Counted from the stretch's first letter, positions 1 to 11,909 are shown. The stretch is 64,000 nucleotides of DNA from Nageia nagi (GCA_050084985.1 JBITNC010000001.1:214024001-214088000); one strand, 5' to 3'. Made by a program: numbers and translations. The notes: generated from the letters alone by a model not told the origin.

Positions 1-1216
1 AACTACTCCTTATTTGGCATTGTAGATGATTGGAGATAATATTATACCTGATTCAATAATTATTTGATTACACATTAATTGGTACTATTTGGTATTATTC
101 TTAGTTAGTTATTATCTACTTTTTTGCAATCTTTATAATATCTACTATAGATGTTAGTAATCAAAGTAATGGTGGTTGATAGATATTATGTTCACTTAGT
201 TCAAGAATAACTACCACTATTATGTGAAAATGAATTGATGTTGACACATTAATAGGGTTATAGGGTCAAACACTTAATATGAAGTCAATGTGGGTGTTCT
301 TTCTTATGCATTACTCTTACACTTGCTTGGAAAGCTCTATGTTCTTCTTCTAGGCTCTATTGATGATCTGATTCCATTGGGACCTACTAATTTTCATTAA
401 AAAAATGTAATGTCATCTCTTAGAATTGATGGGCTCTATTTATATTCTTCAAAAATCTACACCTACCATTAGTTGCTTTGAGACTCATTAATTTTTACCA
501 AAAAATATAACATCATCTCTTAGAATCAATGGGTTTTATTAATATTTTGATTCTATTAAGACTCATTGATTTTCACCAAAAAATGTGATTTCATCTCTCA
601 AAATCAATGGGCTCTATTGACATTCTTTAAAAATATACACCCACAATTGCTTACTTTGAGGCTTGCTAATTTTGATAAAAAAATGTGACATCATATCTTA
701 GAATCACCAAGCTCTATTGATGTTCTTCAAAAATTTGGCTTTGAATTTGTGCAAGTCTTGAACACTTGTATCAATAATTCTTAAAGATCCTAAGGTATTA
801 AATATAATTCTAAGATAGTCTTATATACATGACTCTTAGGTATTTTTTTACAATTCCTAGGTACCTTAAAGGGCATGACATAACACTTGGGTTCTCTTAA
901 CTCCTAGGTACTAAAGAATAAAATAATAAAGAATGACATAACTCCTATTGATGTAACTCCTAAACATCCTTATTCACATAATTCCCAAGCACTAAGAAAA
1001 TAATATGACTCTCGACACTTTAGGGAAAATAAATGAGAAGAGGAAGGATTAAGAATGAAAGAATATAAAAATTTACAACTCATGAAGACTCTAATAGAAT
1101 AATATTCCTCCCAAGCACTCTTATATACATAACTCCTAGGCACTAAAGAATAAAATAATAAATAATGAAGAATAATAGAATTAACTTGATATAGAGTGTA
1201 ATTTTGAAAGTAGTCA
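1..1216 (-). mobile_element. Partial LTR of the 1.94-kb LTR family, minus orientation
   Basis: This stretch is the reverse complement of the 5' two thirds of the LTR seen complete at 42844-44780. Examples are the blocks around 240-360 (matching about 43680-43830) and 1090-1210. The window begins inside the LTR. Its element-sense 5' end appears to be the TG whose complement ends at 1216; the first 21 bases there match the array LTR start at 35206 with about four mismatches, and similarity stops beyond. The TATA-like CTTATATA at about 1130-1137 corresponds to TATATAAG in the other copies. Small ORFs here are meaningless. Whether it is a solo LTR or one end of an element lying to the left cannot be told. 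Confidence 0.8.
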
Positions 1217-1497
1217 GTTCCATTTTTGACATGCCTAGTGGGACACAAGCTAAATTCCATATTTAGCAGACATTCTTAGGCTTAATAGCCTCATCTAATG
1301 GGCTAATAATTGAATCTTTTAATACTATAATGTTATTGTAACCTTATTGGTGACTTTGCTATCAACAAGTCAATGTTTTAAATTCTAGCACCTCCATAAT
1401 ACAGATTAACTAGAAGTAGTATTAAAAATTCCCTTAGCTTAGGTTTTAAGAGCTATCAATTCTCTATAGGAGGACTAGGTAAAATATTTCTCAAGTT
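1217..1497. other. Short non-coding stretch ahead of element 2 gag
   Basis: I see no coding potential in these 281 bases. They lie between the inverted LTR fragment and the first gag ATG, and are best read as the remaining untranslated leader of element 2, whose own 5' LTR is not in the window. Confidence 0.4.
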
Positions 1498-2760
1498 ATG
1501 TCTCCTTTGGTCCCTTTATGTACAACCCCTTTGTCAATTGTATTTGAGTCATTCCTAAAAAATCCTTCATCTCTTGTACATTCTCCAAGTATGGCTCAAC
1601 TAGTAGATTTTTTTACCTATAATAATAGTCATCCTTTGGTTGTATATGCTAATTCACCTCTTATACCTTAGGCAAATTTTAAAGTTTTGGCTAAGTATGA
1701 TGGCTTTGAAAACATGCCATACAAGCATTATCAAGATGTATCTTTATTGGCTTTCAGCTTCAACATTACTAATGAAACTATGATGACTAGGCTACTATCA
1801 CACTCTTTTGAAGGCAAAGAAATAAAATGGTTCAAAACTCTTCCCCATAATCTATAAATTCATGGGGAGAGTTGTATCAAGCTTTAGTTAAAATAATTTT
1901 TATAGATGGAAATGATAGCACATTCTTTAGCCTCATAACATGTATCAAAAGATATTCTCATGAATTTATTGATGATTTCAATATCAAATTTTAAAGAACA
2001 TGGAAGTCCATACTAATAAGGATTAGACCAATAAATTCATAAGCTCTAGTGTATTATAAGAAATCTTTTCTTCTTAACCTTAATATGCTTATTGTTATGT
2101 TAAGAGATACATTCTTAGATGTTTACTAGATAGCAAAAATTGTAGAACATACCCTAGTGTCCTTTGTTAAAATGTGGCCTAGAATGATCATGCTTTTATT
2201 TCCAAATTTACCTCCTAAGTAGGCTTTACAAATAGGTCACCCTAGATTTTTGGCCTTACCAACTCCTTCTAAACTTATTATTCAAAATTAGCTACCAACA
2301 TTACCCACTCTTGCATCCATAAGTGCTGGTACCAAATCTAAATCTCAAAAAAAGAAGAGAATAAGGTAGTTAGAGGTAACTATTAGAAATATAACCAATA
2401 TGCTTACTCTATAAGAAAGATAGAATCATGGTTTTAATTATAAAAGGTACAATCATCAGTATCAACCAAGATTCTAACCCAAGGTCAACCAGCTAAAATA
2501 GTTAAATCCTCCTAAAATAATTGAGAATGATATTATGACTAGTTTTGTAGATAGTGCTACTTTGAGCATTATAGAATGGTGTCCACCATGTTTAGATCTT
2601 CATTTTCTAGATTTATGTGTCATGTATCAACATCAATATTTGGGGTTACATTATAATCAGACGGTAGAACCTACTTTAGATTCTACTATTGATCTCATAA
2701 TGGTAAACTTTTGGGTTTTAAGATATAGTAGAGAATAAGCAAATTATGTTCAAACTAGAG
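1498..2760 (+). pseudogene. gag: Decayed gag of element 2 (Ty3/gypsy)
   Basis: Gag is the structural protein of LTR retrotransposon particles. The frame opens with ATG at 1498 (MSPLVPLC) and runs to about 1848 with one internal TAG. It then needs a one-base shift and continues to about 2160 with a few more stops. The core carries the retrotransposon-gag pattern: a hydrophobic block, then W-F-K-x-LP (about 1820-1845), then SWGEL and a region rich in F, I and K. At about 2568-2610 there is a CX2CX3HX4C knuckle (CPPCLDLHFLDLC), a form used by plant gypsy Gag proteins. Most stops are explained by C-to-T change. It is not translatable as a whole. The assignment to gag is firm; the exact 3' border is not. 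Confidence 0.75.
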
Positions 2761-3138
2761 TAAGCTTTTTAGTAGTTCCATAGTAGCCTCAAGCTACTCA
2801 ATAGTATTGAGCTTCCACTTAAGCCCAACCTAAACCTAATAAAGCTAAAGATATCTTAGCTCAACCTTAGAACCAACATCATCAAGTCCCATTTAATATA
2901 GATACTATTCCATCACATCTGAGTACTAATACCTAGTACATTGAGATATCCTTTCATCACTAATTATTATAAAAAAGGCTAATTAACATTTCAAAACACA
3001 TAAATAAGCAAAACCAAGTAATTCCATCCCATATGCTACATACAATATTATGAAATAATTAAAGAAAACTCCTTCTAGAATGACTATGTTTGATGCATTA
3101 AAGATACCAAGTTATTTAAATAGAATCTTATCTATGTT

Positions 3139-3760
3139 ATGTCTAAAGTTCTTCCTTCAGCTCTAACAGGTATAACAAGACCCTCACCTTTCTATTCATT
3201 CTTGATATTAGAAGGTTGGGTAGTGAACAACTATATGATAAATACTAGAGATGTAATAACTATTATCTCTAAAACTATTATAGATGAAATGAAGTTATAC
3301 ATTACAAGGTGTATTGAAGATGTCATACAATTAGATTATTCCTCAGTAGATTTAGTTGGTAGTGTTAAAGGTGTTCATATAATTCAAAATTCCTTTCTTA
3401 ATATTCATGTTATCTAAGATAATATTATAGTTGATCTTCCACCTCTATTTTAAATATGTCTTTCTAAAGAATTTACTACTAAATAGGGAGGATACCTAGC
3501 CTTAGACTATAGTCATCTTCTACTTCCTTTCCAAAATAGATATGTAAAGATTCTAAATAAAGGCACCAAAACTATCCATCTAAAGAAGATCAATAAACTA
3601 AATTGCATGAATGATCCATAACCAATGGAGGTATTTAAAAGTGATACACTAAGGGAATCTCTACTAACAACTAAATTTCTTTTAGTAAATAATTTGAATT
3701 ATTAGGTCATATATGCTAGCATGGGAAATTATTATCTATATAATAAAGTTTAGCTAATCT
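3139..3760 (+). pseudogene. Aspartic protease region of element 2, copy 1
   Basis: The frame from 3139 reads through the protease-like block (NNYMINTRDVITIIS, then VDLVGSVKGVHI) and on without frameshift past 3560. It is interrupted only by TAA and TAG codons where CAA or CAG would fit. The family normally cleaves the Gag-Pol polyprotein through a catalytic D-S/T-G motif; I do not see an intact DSG or DTG here, so the call rests on position between the gag knuckle and the RNase H/RT block and on similarity in layout to plant gypsy polyproteins. The same segment recurs in copy 2 at 6592-7000, where the reading frame is cleaner. Confidence 0.55.
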
Positions 3761-3779
3761 TAATCATTGATGATAAAAA

Positions 3780-4200
3780 ATATGAGGTATGGATAATGTA
3801 TTTTGATAGTTCTCAATGTAGACATGGATGTGAAGCTAGAGTGGTCTTCAAATCTTCTAAGATATTTACCAAAATATTCTCCTTTTGATTCACATAGACT
3901 TGTACAAATAATTCTACTAAATGTGAAGCCCTTTGTTTAGGGTTATCCAAAGCAAGCAATATAGGAATTAGATATTTGATTATCTATGGTGATTTTGAAT
4001 TAATCATCAAGCAAGTTAGAAATTAGATTAGTTTAAAACATTATTATCTAAAGAACTATAGTAATAGAGTGTGAGATTTATTGGAATCATTTTTGGCTAT
4101 CAATTTTATATCTATTCCTAGAAGGTACAGCCAAATAGCTAATGCACTTGCTAGAAGAGGGGCACATTATAACCCTACTCATTATAAAAGAGGATCTCTT
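3780..4200 (+). pseudogene. RNase H-like domain upstream of RT, element 2, copy 1
   Basis: In the frame continuing from the protease, the sequence reads YFDSSQ, KCEALCLGL, YGDFELIIKQV and IANALARRG, in the order and spacing of an RNase H fold of the archaeal type found as an extra domain in Tat-like plant retrotransposons. Of the four expected acidic residues three are present (D of YFD, E of CEAL, D of YGD); the fourth is N (IANAL). The domain lies between protease and RT, whereas the usual gypsy order has RNase H only after RT. A second, ordinary RNase H-like region follows RT at about 5500-5900. Stops at TGA and TAG fit C-to-T or G-to-A decay. Confidence 0.7.
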
Positions 4201-4329
4201 ATAGTCAAAGTTTAGTGTAGGCCTTTCATACCTAATGTTACAAACTTTTGACAAGTATTTAACTTCAATGAGCATATTATGAACTTCCTTATAGATGAAG
4301 CATTGGCTCACACTTTTGGTACTTAGGAA

Positions 4330-5368
4330 ATGCTTCATTATTTTCATGAATCAAATGTTAATCAACTTAAAAACAATGTTATACCAAAAGGATTACTCTC
4401 TTTTGAAAGATTATTTAATTTAGAAGATGTCCTACAAGCTAAGTCTTTGGTCATCCTTAAGAAGAATTATGTTGAGCTACAAGTAGAACTTGAGAAGTTT
4501 ATAAAAATTGGTTCAAAGTGTTTTGGTGCAAAAAAGCTACTATGTATTAGATTTATCATGAGTTTTCTCAAGTAATTACCTAGAATTATGATGATCTTAA
4601 GATATATGATAAAGATGCCATCCAACATATGATTAAGTTTGAACCAAAGGTCAAACCATACAAGCAAAGATAGAGACCAGTCAACCCAAAGATAGAAGAA
4701 GCTATGAAATAGGATTTAATTAATGTCCTTAATTCAAAAATCATTTATCCTATCAACCATTGTTCTTGGGTTGCAAATCTAGTTCTTATTAGAAAGAAAA
4801 GTGAAAAAATTAGACTTTATGTTGATTTCAAAAATGTGAATAAAGTGTCCCTTAAAAATAATTATCCTCTCCTTCCAATAGAGCAAATCTTGCATACAAT
4901 AGATGGAGCTTGCTATTTTATAATAATTGATGGTTACTCAAGATTTAACTAGATTTAGGTGAAGGATGAAGATCAATTCAAAATAGCATTTACAACTAAA
5001 TGGGGGACATTTTCTTTTAAAGTATGTCATTTGTTCTTTCTAATGTAGGAGCTACTTTTTAAAGAGCCATGGTTCATGCATTTAATGAGCTAATAAATAA
5101 GATTACACTAATTTATCTAAATGATATCACTATCTTCTCTAAAAGTAGAAGTGATCACCTAGAAAATCTAAGATTAGTCTTTGAAATATGCATAAAATTT
5201 GGCATTTCAATCAACCTAAAAAAGTCAATTTTTATGATCAATCAAGGAAAGTTACTTGACCACATTGTCTCAAAAGAGGGACTAGTAATTGATCAAGAAA
5301 AATTAAAAGCTATAGAAGCATTGCCACTCCCCTCTAATAAGAAGGCCTTACAGTCATTCCTTGGTTAG
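4330..5368 (+). pseudogene. Linker and reverse transcriptase of element 2, copy 1
   Basis: A linker ORF (MLHYFHESNVNQL, to about 4530) is followed by RT in a frame shifted at the A-run near 4528. RT landmarks in order are VKPYKQR near 4655, WVANLVLIRKK near 4770, LYVDFKNVNKVSLKNNYPL at about 4820-4870, IIDGYSRFN near 4925, FTTKWGTF near 5000, and the active-site block YLND at 5114-5125. Functional enzymes have YxDD, so the first catalytic aspartate of that pair is asparagine (AAT). After it come HLENLRLVFE, GISINLKKS and ALQSFLG, typical of the gypsy thumb. At least one frameshift and several stops make it non-functional. Confidence 0.85.
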
Positions 5369-6474
5369 ATCAATTTTATTAAAAAAATTATTAATAATTT
5401 TTTAGAAGATGTATCTCTAATCACTTTAATACTAAAGAAAGATGCTATATTTTCCTAGTCATATGGAGCAAAACTAGCCTTTAAAGAAATAAAAAGGGTT
5501 ATAACAAAAGCTCATATGCTTAAGAATCTTGATATGTCAAAAGATTTTATCATGTATGCACATGGAGTAGATAGAAGCATTGCTACAATTCTTACATGAA
5601 AGGATGATAATAATGAAAACACCTAATTACCTTTCATAGTCAAACATTTCATCAACACCAACAAAGATACTCATTTATTAAAAAGCAAGTGTTTTTCATT
5701 ATGAAGGGACTTAAAAAAATTCAAACATTATGTCTTCCACAATAGAATCCTTATATTTAGTATATATATAGATGTAAGAAATTATATTATACAAGGAGAT
5801 CTAGGTGAAGGAAAGGTTATTTGGATCACTAAAATAATAGAATATGATATAAAAATTAAGCTAACTACACTAATCAAAGGTAGGGCTCTCTTTGAAAATA
5901 TAGTTGAGGCTTCACATATGATTGCTCTCATGGTGGATGAGAAATAACTTAATCATGCAAGTGATTGGATTAAGCAAATCATGGTTTATTTTCAAATTAG
6001 TAGGTGCCCTAAAGCTCTGTATAGATTCCAAATAAGGAGATTCAAGTTGCATGCCCTTAAATTTATCATGATAGATGACCATTTGTACAAAAACATTTTT
6101 GATCAAACCCTTCTTAGATGTGTGACTCAAGATGAATCCTATATAATATTGCACAAATTTCATTATAAATTCTCTATTAGGAATTATAGTGGATCAAATA
6201 TAGTAGTAAAGATATTATAAGCTATATATTATTAGCCCACTATATTTCAAGATTTGTTCAAGATTGCCTAGGAATGTGATAAATGCAATAGATTTATAGG
6301 AAAGAGAAGATAAGTTGCAATGCCTCTCAAACCTATGGTAGTGAAAGATCTCTTTCAACAATGGGGTATGGACTTAATTAGTGTTATAAATCTAAATTCC
6401 TTGATAGACCATAAGTTTATTTTAACTATAATAGATTACTTCATTACATGGTTAGAGGCTATGCCCTGCAAAAA
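5369..6474 (+). pseudogene. RNase H and N-terminal integrase of element 2, copy 1
   Basis: After the RT thumb the frame reads a degraded gypsy RNase H with connection (WITKIIEYDIKIK, near 5820-5850, and RALFENIVEAS, near 5890-5910). The integrase zinc-binding arm follows (LHKFHYKF near 6150; ECDKCNRFIGKRR near 6270-6310). The catalytic core begins with LFQQWGMDLIS near 6350-6385, holding the first D, and KFILTIIDYFITWLEAMPC. Integrase then breaks at about 6474, where copy 2 of the duplication starts, so the second D and the E of the D,D-35-E triad are missing from this copy. Confidence 0.8.
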
Positions 6475-6591
6475 TTCCATCCCATATGCTACATACAATA
6501 TTGTGGAAGAATTAAAGAAAACTCCTTCTAAGATTACTATGTTTGATGCATTAAAGATACCAAGTTATTTAAATATAATCTTATCTATGTT

Positions 6592-7640
6592 ATGTCTAAA
6601 GTTCTCCCTTCAGCTCCAATAGGTATAACAAGACCCTCACCTTTCTATTTATCCCTAAGATTAGAAAGTTGGGTAGTGAACAACTATATGATAAATACTA
6701 GAGCTATAATAACTATTATTCCTAATGCTATTATAGATGAAATGAATTTATACATTACAAGGTGTATTGATTATGTCATACAATTAGATTATTCCTCAAT
6801 AGATATAGTTGGTAGTGTTAAAGGTGTTCAAATAACCCAAAATGCCTTTCTTGATATTCATATTATCCAAGATATTATTGTAGTTGATCTTTCGCCTCCA
6901 TTCAAAATATGTCTTTTCAAAGAATTTAGTATTAAATTAGGAGGATACCTAGCCTTAGACTATAGTCATATTCTACTTCCTTTCCAAAATAGATAGGTAA
7001 AGATTCTAAATAAAGGCACCAAAATTATCCATCTAAAGAAGATCAATGAACTAAATTACATGAATGATCCATAAGAAATGGAGGTATTTGAAAGTGACAC
7101 ACTAAGAGAATATCTACTAACAACTAAAGTTCTTTTAGCAAATGATTTGAATTATTAGGTAATATATGCTAGCATGGAAAATTATTATCTGTATGATAAA
7201 GTTTAGCCAATCTCAATCACTAATGATAAATAACATGAGGTATGGATAATGTATTTTGATGGTTCTTAATGTAGATAAAGATGTGGATCTATATTGGTCT
7301 TCAAATATTCTAAAAAAATTACCAAATGATTCTCCATTTGATTCATATGTATTTGTACAAATAATGCTACTAAGTATGAAGCCCTTTATTTACGGTTATC
7401 CAAAGTAATCAGTATAGGCATTAGATATCTCATTGTCCATGGTTATTTTGAATTGATCATTAAGCAAGTTAGCAATTAGATTAGTGCAAAGCATTATTAT
7501 ATAAAGAAATATAGGAATAGAGTATAAGATTTATTGGAGTCATTTCTAGCTATCAATTTTATATCTATTCCTAGAAGGCACAACCAAATAGCTAATGCAT
7601 TTGCTAGAAGAGGGGCACATTATAACTCTAGTCATTATGA
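6592..7640 (+). pseudogene. Protease and upstream RNase H-like domain of element 2, copy 2
   Basis: The protease part is open for 134 codons (6592-6996) and reads VNNYMINTRAIITIIP, VGSVKGVQI, VVDLSPPFKICLFKEF and LGGYLALDYSHILLPFQNR. It is better preserved than the copy at 3139. The RNase H-like part follows from about 7240 (MYFDGS, then YEALYLRLSKV, then VHGYFELIIKQV, then IANAFARRG at about 7590-7620). The second aspartate site reads Y here (HGYFE) and the last is N, so it would be inactive. The shared IAN change in both copies suggests that loss came before the duplication. Confidence 0.65.
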
Positions 7641-8340
7641 AAGAAGAACCTTGGATTCAAAGTTTAGTGTAGGCTTTTAGTACCTAATGCTACAAACTTT
7701 TGATAAGTATTTGACTCTAATGAGCATATTATGAACTTCCTTATAGATGAAGAAATGGCTCACACTTTTGGTACTTAGAAAATGCCTAATTATTTCTAAG
7801 AATCAAATGTTAATCAACTTAAAAATAATTTTATACTAAAAGTATTTCTCTCTTTTGAAAGATTATTAATTTAGAAGATGTTCTATAGGCTAAGTATTTG
7901 ATCATCCTTAAGAAGAATTATGTTGAGCTACAAGTAGAACCTGAGAAGTTTATAAAAGTTGGTTCAAAGTGTTTCGGTGTAGAAAAAGCTACTATGTCTT
8001 AGATTTATCATGATTTTTTTCAAAAGAGCCATGGATCATGTATTTGGTGAGCTAATAAATAAGATTATACTAATTTATCTAAATGATATCACTATCTTCT
8101 CCAAAAGTATAAGTAATCACCTAGAACATCTAAGATTAGTCTTTGAAAGATGCATAAAATTTGGCATTTCAATCAACCCAAAAAAGTTAATTTTTATGGT
8201 CAACCTTTGAAAGTTACTTGGCCACATTGTCTTAAAAGAGGGACTAGCAATTGATCAACAAAAAGTAAAAGCTATAGAAGCATTATCACTCCCCTCTAAC
8301 AAGAAGGCCTTACAGTCATTCCTTAGTTAAATCAATTTTG
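7641..8340 (+). pseudogene. Linker and truncated RT of element 2, copy 2
   Basis: The linker matches 4200-4550 with several indels. RT resumes only after the deletion, at about 8010, as FFKRAMDHVFGELINK, and contains the same YLND variant of the active site (at about 8077-8088) and GISINPKKLIF. The palm fingers with the first catalytic aspartate are deleted, so this copy could not encode a reverse transcriptase. A stop follows at 8208-8210. Confidence 0.8.
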
Positions 8341-10157
8341 TTAAAAAATTTATTAATAATTTTTTAGAATTTGTATCTCTAATCATTTCAATGCTAAAGA
8401 AATATGTTGTATTTTCCTAGTCATATGAAGCAAAAATAGACTTTAGAGAAATAAAAAGGGCTATAACAAAAGCTCCTATGCTTAAAAATCTTGATATGTC
8501 AAAAGATTTCATCATGTATGAACATGGAGTAGATTTGCATTGCTACAATTCTTACACAAAAAGATGATAATAATGAAAACACCTAATTACCTTTCATAGT
8601 CAAACATTGCATCAACACCAATAAAGATACTCATTTATTAAAAAGCAAGTGTTTTCCATTATGAAGGGACTTAAAAAAATTGTAATATTATGTCTTCCAT
8701 AATAGAATCCTTGTAGTTAATATCCATCTAGATGTAAGAAATTATATTATACAAGGAGATATAGGTAAAGTAAAGGTTAGTTGGATCACTAAAATAATGA
8801 AATATGACATAAAAATTAAGCCAACTACATTGATCAGAGGCATGGCTCTCTTTGAAAATATAGTTGAGGCTTCACATATGATTGCTCTTATGGTGGATGA
8901 GAAACAACTTAGACATGAAAGTGATTGGATTAAGCAAATCATGATTTATTTTCAAATTAGTAGGTACTCTAAAGCTCTATATAGATACCAAAGAAGGAGA
9001 TTCAAGTTTCATGCCCTTAAATTTATCATGATAGATGACCATTTGTACAAAAAGCATTTGATCAAACCCTTCTTAGATGTGTGACTCAAAATGAGTCCTA
9101 TAGAATATTACATGAATTTCATTATGGATTCTTTGGCAAGCATTATAGTTGATCAAATATAGTAGCAAAGGTGTTATAAGCTAGATATTATTAGCCCATT
9201 ATATTTCAATATTATTCAAGATTGCCTAGGAATGTGATAAGTGCAAGAGATTTATGGGAAAGAGAAGATAAGTTGCAATACCTCTTAAACCTATGGTAGT
9301 CAAGGAGCCCTTTCAACAAAGGGGTATGGAATTCATTAGTTTTATAAATCTAAATTCTTTGATAGGCCATAAGTTTATTTTGACTATAATAGATTACTTC
9401 ATTAGATGGTTAGAGGCTATGCCATGCAAAAATATAGATCAATAAATAATGATAGAAATAATTAGAAGGATACTCACTTGCTTTGGAATCCCACAGACTA
9501 TAGTGTTAGATAATGATTTAGAATTTATTAGAAGTAATTTTTTAAGCTTTATAGCTTAATATAGAGTGTATTAGTTATTCTCTTCAAACTATTAACCACA
9601 AATCAATTAACAAAAATCTAACCTAGGTCATCAAGAGAATAATTGAAGGAAATCATAGATAGTGGCATACATAATTAGACTATGCATTATAGGCTAATAA
9701 AATTAGTATAAAATCAAAAATAAAAACATCCCCATATGCATTGGTATATGGTAAAAGACTTATGTTGTCAGTACATATGGAGTTACTAGCTTTGAAAATC
9801 CTACAAGAAATAGGAGACCATGAATTTAAGCGACTACAATCTAGATATAGTTAGCTCTTGAAATTTGAGGAAGATCAAAACAAATCATATGAATCATTCT
9901 AACATAAGTATCACATTGTTAAGAAGTGGTTTGATAATAAAAATCCTTTCTAAGTGAAGTTTGAACTAGCTGATATTGTCCTCAAATGGTATGAGAAAAG
10001 AGCAAAGCTTGGAAGACACCAAAAATTTGACTCTCTTCAGAGTGAGCCTTACATCATTACCTAGGTTATGAAAAATAATGCATTCAAGTTGCAATATGTT
10101 ACTAGATCTTAGGAATTATCTATTTCTATCAACAAGATCTATTTAAAACATTACTAA
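8341..10157 (+). pseudogene. RNase H and complete-length integrase of element 2, copy 2
   Basis: The RNase H connection reads WITKIMKYDIKIKPTTLIRG at about 8780-8840. The integrase zinc arm is at about 9050-9260 (ECDKCKRFMGKRR) and the core at about 9300-9560 (EPFQQRGMEFIS with D changed to E; then RILTCFGIPQTIVLDNDLEF carrying the second D region). The C-terminal part includes YALVYGKRLML near 9735-9765, YHIVKKWFDNKNPF near 9910-9945, and the final block VTRSQELSISINKIYLKHY ending at TAA 10155-10157 (the first residues require reading one TAG as sense). Many stops fit C-to-T change and there are several frameshifts. This is the 3' end of pol in element 2. Confidence 0.8.
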
Positions 10158-10760
10158 GTGATGAGTTAAGCTTGTACTACCCACAAAGCATTGTATATTA
10201 TAAATATTATATATATATATATATATATATTAAAAATGTTTTTGCATAGTTTTCAAAAAAGTATCCATTAATGCTCAACTTTATTTTAGCTTTATTAAGA
10301 GTTAATATTAATGTACTATTTAGCTATCAACTTTACTTTAGCTTTATCAAGAGTTAATTATGGTGTACTACTCAATTTTCATTGAATAAAGCAACATTTA
10401 AGAAGAGATTTTGTTGGATTTAATGAACCATCACACAAGTACAACAAATTAAGACTAGTGTGTTTTGAATTTACTAACCTAGTCTATGTCAACTTAGTTT
10501 GTACAATGCATGAGTCTTGAGATCCTTAAGAAGTAATTACTATTAATGAAAATCTTGCCAACCTTGAAAAAATAAAATTCCCCCCATACTCTATAGTTCA
10601 ACACTTAGCTAATTTTAAGCACACAAGTTTTCAAAGCATTCAAAGCTTAGAGATTTCAAAGGTAAGTTATGTTGAAAGAGAGAAAAGTTGTAGGACCTTG
10701 TATTACCTAGATTACTATTTCTAAATGATAACCAAAGGTTCAAGAAAAGGTTTTAATATC
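10158..10760. other. Non-coding stretch between integrase and ORF-X
   Basis: No gene is seen. It contains a (TA)n run at 10208-10230 and a diverged direct repeat of about 60 bp in two copies (about 10265-10320 and 10325-10385, sharing CTTTATTTTAGCTTTATTAA-like blocks). The rest is AT-rich sequence. Confidence 0.6.
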
Positions 10761-11909
10761 ATGGAAAACTCTTAGTTATCCTTTGTAGCTAAAGTAGAAC
10801 AACTCAACACTGATCTTCTTTCCTTACAAGAAGAATATCATGAGAATGCACTAGGGATAAACTAGACAAAGATGAAGGTAATTAGTCATATGGATACATG
10901 AAGAGTTGACCCTACTCATATATTTGATAGCTTATAACACCTAAAGTGATTGAGAAGGGAAGTCACTTGCTCATTTGAATAGAGATGTCATGATTGACTA
11001 GGGCTTGGCATATTATGTGCCCTATGAGTCCTTTACTTACCCCAAGCTCTTGTATTCTTTGGCATATAGGCATCACCAAAAAGTTTATCAAATAGGAATT
11101 TTCAAGAGAATTGAAGATGGAGATTCATCTAAACCTTTGTTTGAAGTAGTGCTAGATTACTCTCTTGACTCCATTGTCCAAGCATTTACTATTCTAGCAA
11201 ATTTGACCTTCCATGTCAAGAAATAAATAGACTTGAAAAAGAAGAAACATGATTTTTATATCAATTAAGATGAAATATTGAGCTAGATCAATGGGAGATA
11301 TTAAGATAGTAGAAAATTCAAACTCTTGTTAAGCTACCAAATAGCTCTTTTTGAAAGAAATAAAGATAGAAAAGTATTGTAAGCACTAGCAATCATCCTA
11401 GGAAAGAAGACCTAGATTGAAGTAGATGAAGCCATGGTGCATATGACTCATAACATTTCAAAGGCTCACATCTACTATGAATTCTTAGCTTTTATAATTG
11501 AAGAAATTAATAGGTTTTTATTTACAATTGTAAAGTCAAACTTCAAACAATCCTCATATCTTTGGTGGTTTTTTATCCATAAAAATCTAGACAAACTCAT
11601 AGAGGTAAGGCTCCTAGTTGAGCTAACTAGTTCCAATGTTTCATCAATGCCAATTAACCTAATGGTACCAATTTTGACTAAGTTGCATAGATCCTGCTAT
11701 GAATTTATGGATAAGTTCTATGCAATAATAGTAAAAATTTTAACTAAAAAGCTCCCTAATAGATTGTACAAAAGCATAATGAGGTAGCTATAAGGAGGAA
11801 ATAAAATTAATGACTAGTAATTCCTAAGAAACCGCACTATGATAATCAAGTATGGGTATTTTAAGAGACCCTTTTTATTACCTAAAATGTAACCCCCTAG
11901 TTATACTTT
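10761..11909 (+). pseudogene. ORF-X of element 2, 5' part (unrecognised)
   Basis: A decayed plus-strand frame begins at ATG 10761 (MENS, then SFVAKVEQLNTDLLSLQEEY), changes frame near 10990, and continues as AYYVPYESFTYPKLLYSLAY (from 11008) and a long open run at 11434-11787 (MVHMTHNISKAHIYYEFLAF onward). It follows integrase on the same strand, so it is probably an extra ORF of element 2. I do not recognise the protein; no catalytic motif is visible. Element 1 interrupts it at 11910, and the same kind of reading resumes at 32557. Most of its stops would be Q or R codons before C-to-T change. Confidence 0.55.

Larger units (their letters stand above)
3003..6474 (+). repeat. Tandem duplication inside element 2, copy 1
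   Basis: About 3.47 kb covering protease to mid-integrase. The sequence starting TTCCATCCCATATGCTAC at about 3009 recurs at 6475, where it is fused directly onto the integrase core reading (MPCKN). Copy 2 then follows in the same order. The junction falls inside integrase, as expected from unequal recombination or replication slippage rather than from insertion of a second element. Confidence 0.85.
6475..9432 (+). repeat. Tandem duplication inside element 2, copy 2 (with internal deletion)
   Basis: Second copy of the protease-to-integrase block. It matches copy 1 throughout except that about 500 bases of RT (first-copy positions about 4560-5055) are missing at about 8015, where short T/A-rich runs meet. 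Unlike copy 1 it continues past the junction point (MPCKN at about 9420-9435) into the rest of integrase, so the original element order resumes here. Confidence 0.85.

Noticed and set aside
1-1216. Reading the first 1.2 kb as the 5' LTR of element 2.
   Set aside because: It belongs to the right family but is inverted relative to gag-pol of element 2, so it cannot be its 5' LTR without a rearrangement.
970-1260. 96-codon minus-strand ORF at the window start.
   Set aside because: It lies within the LTR promoter region and is not open in the other LTR copies.
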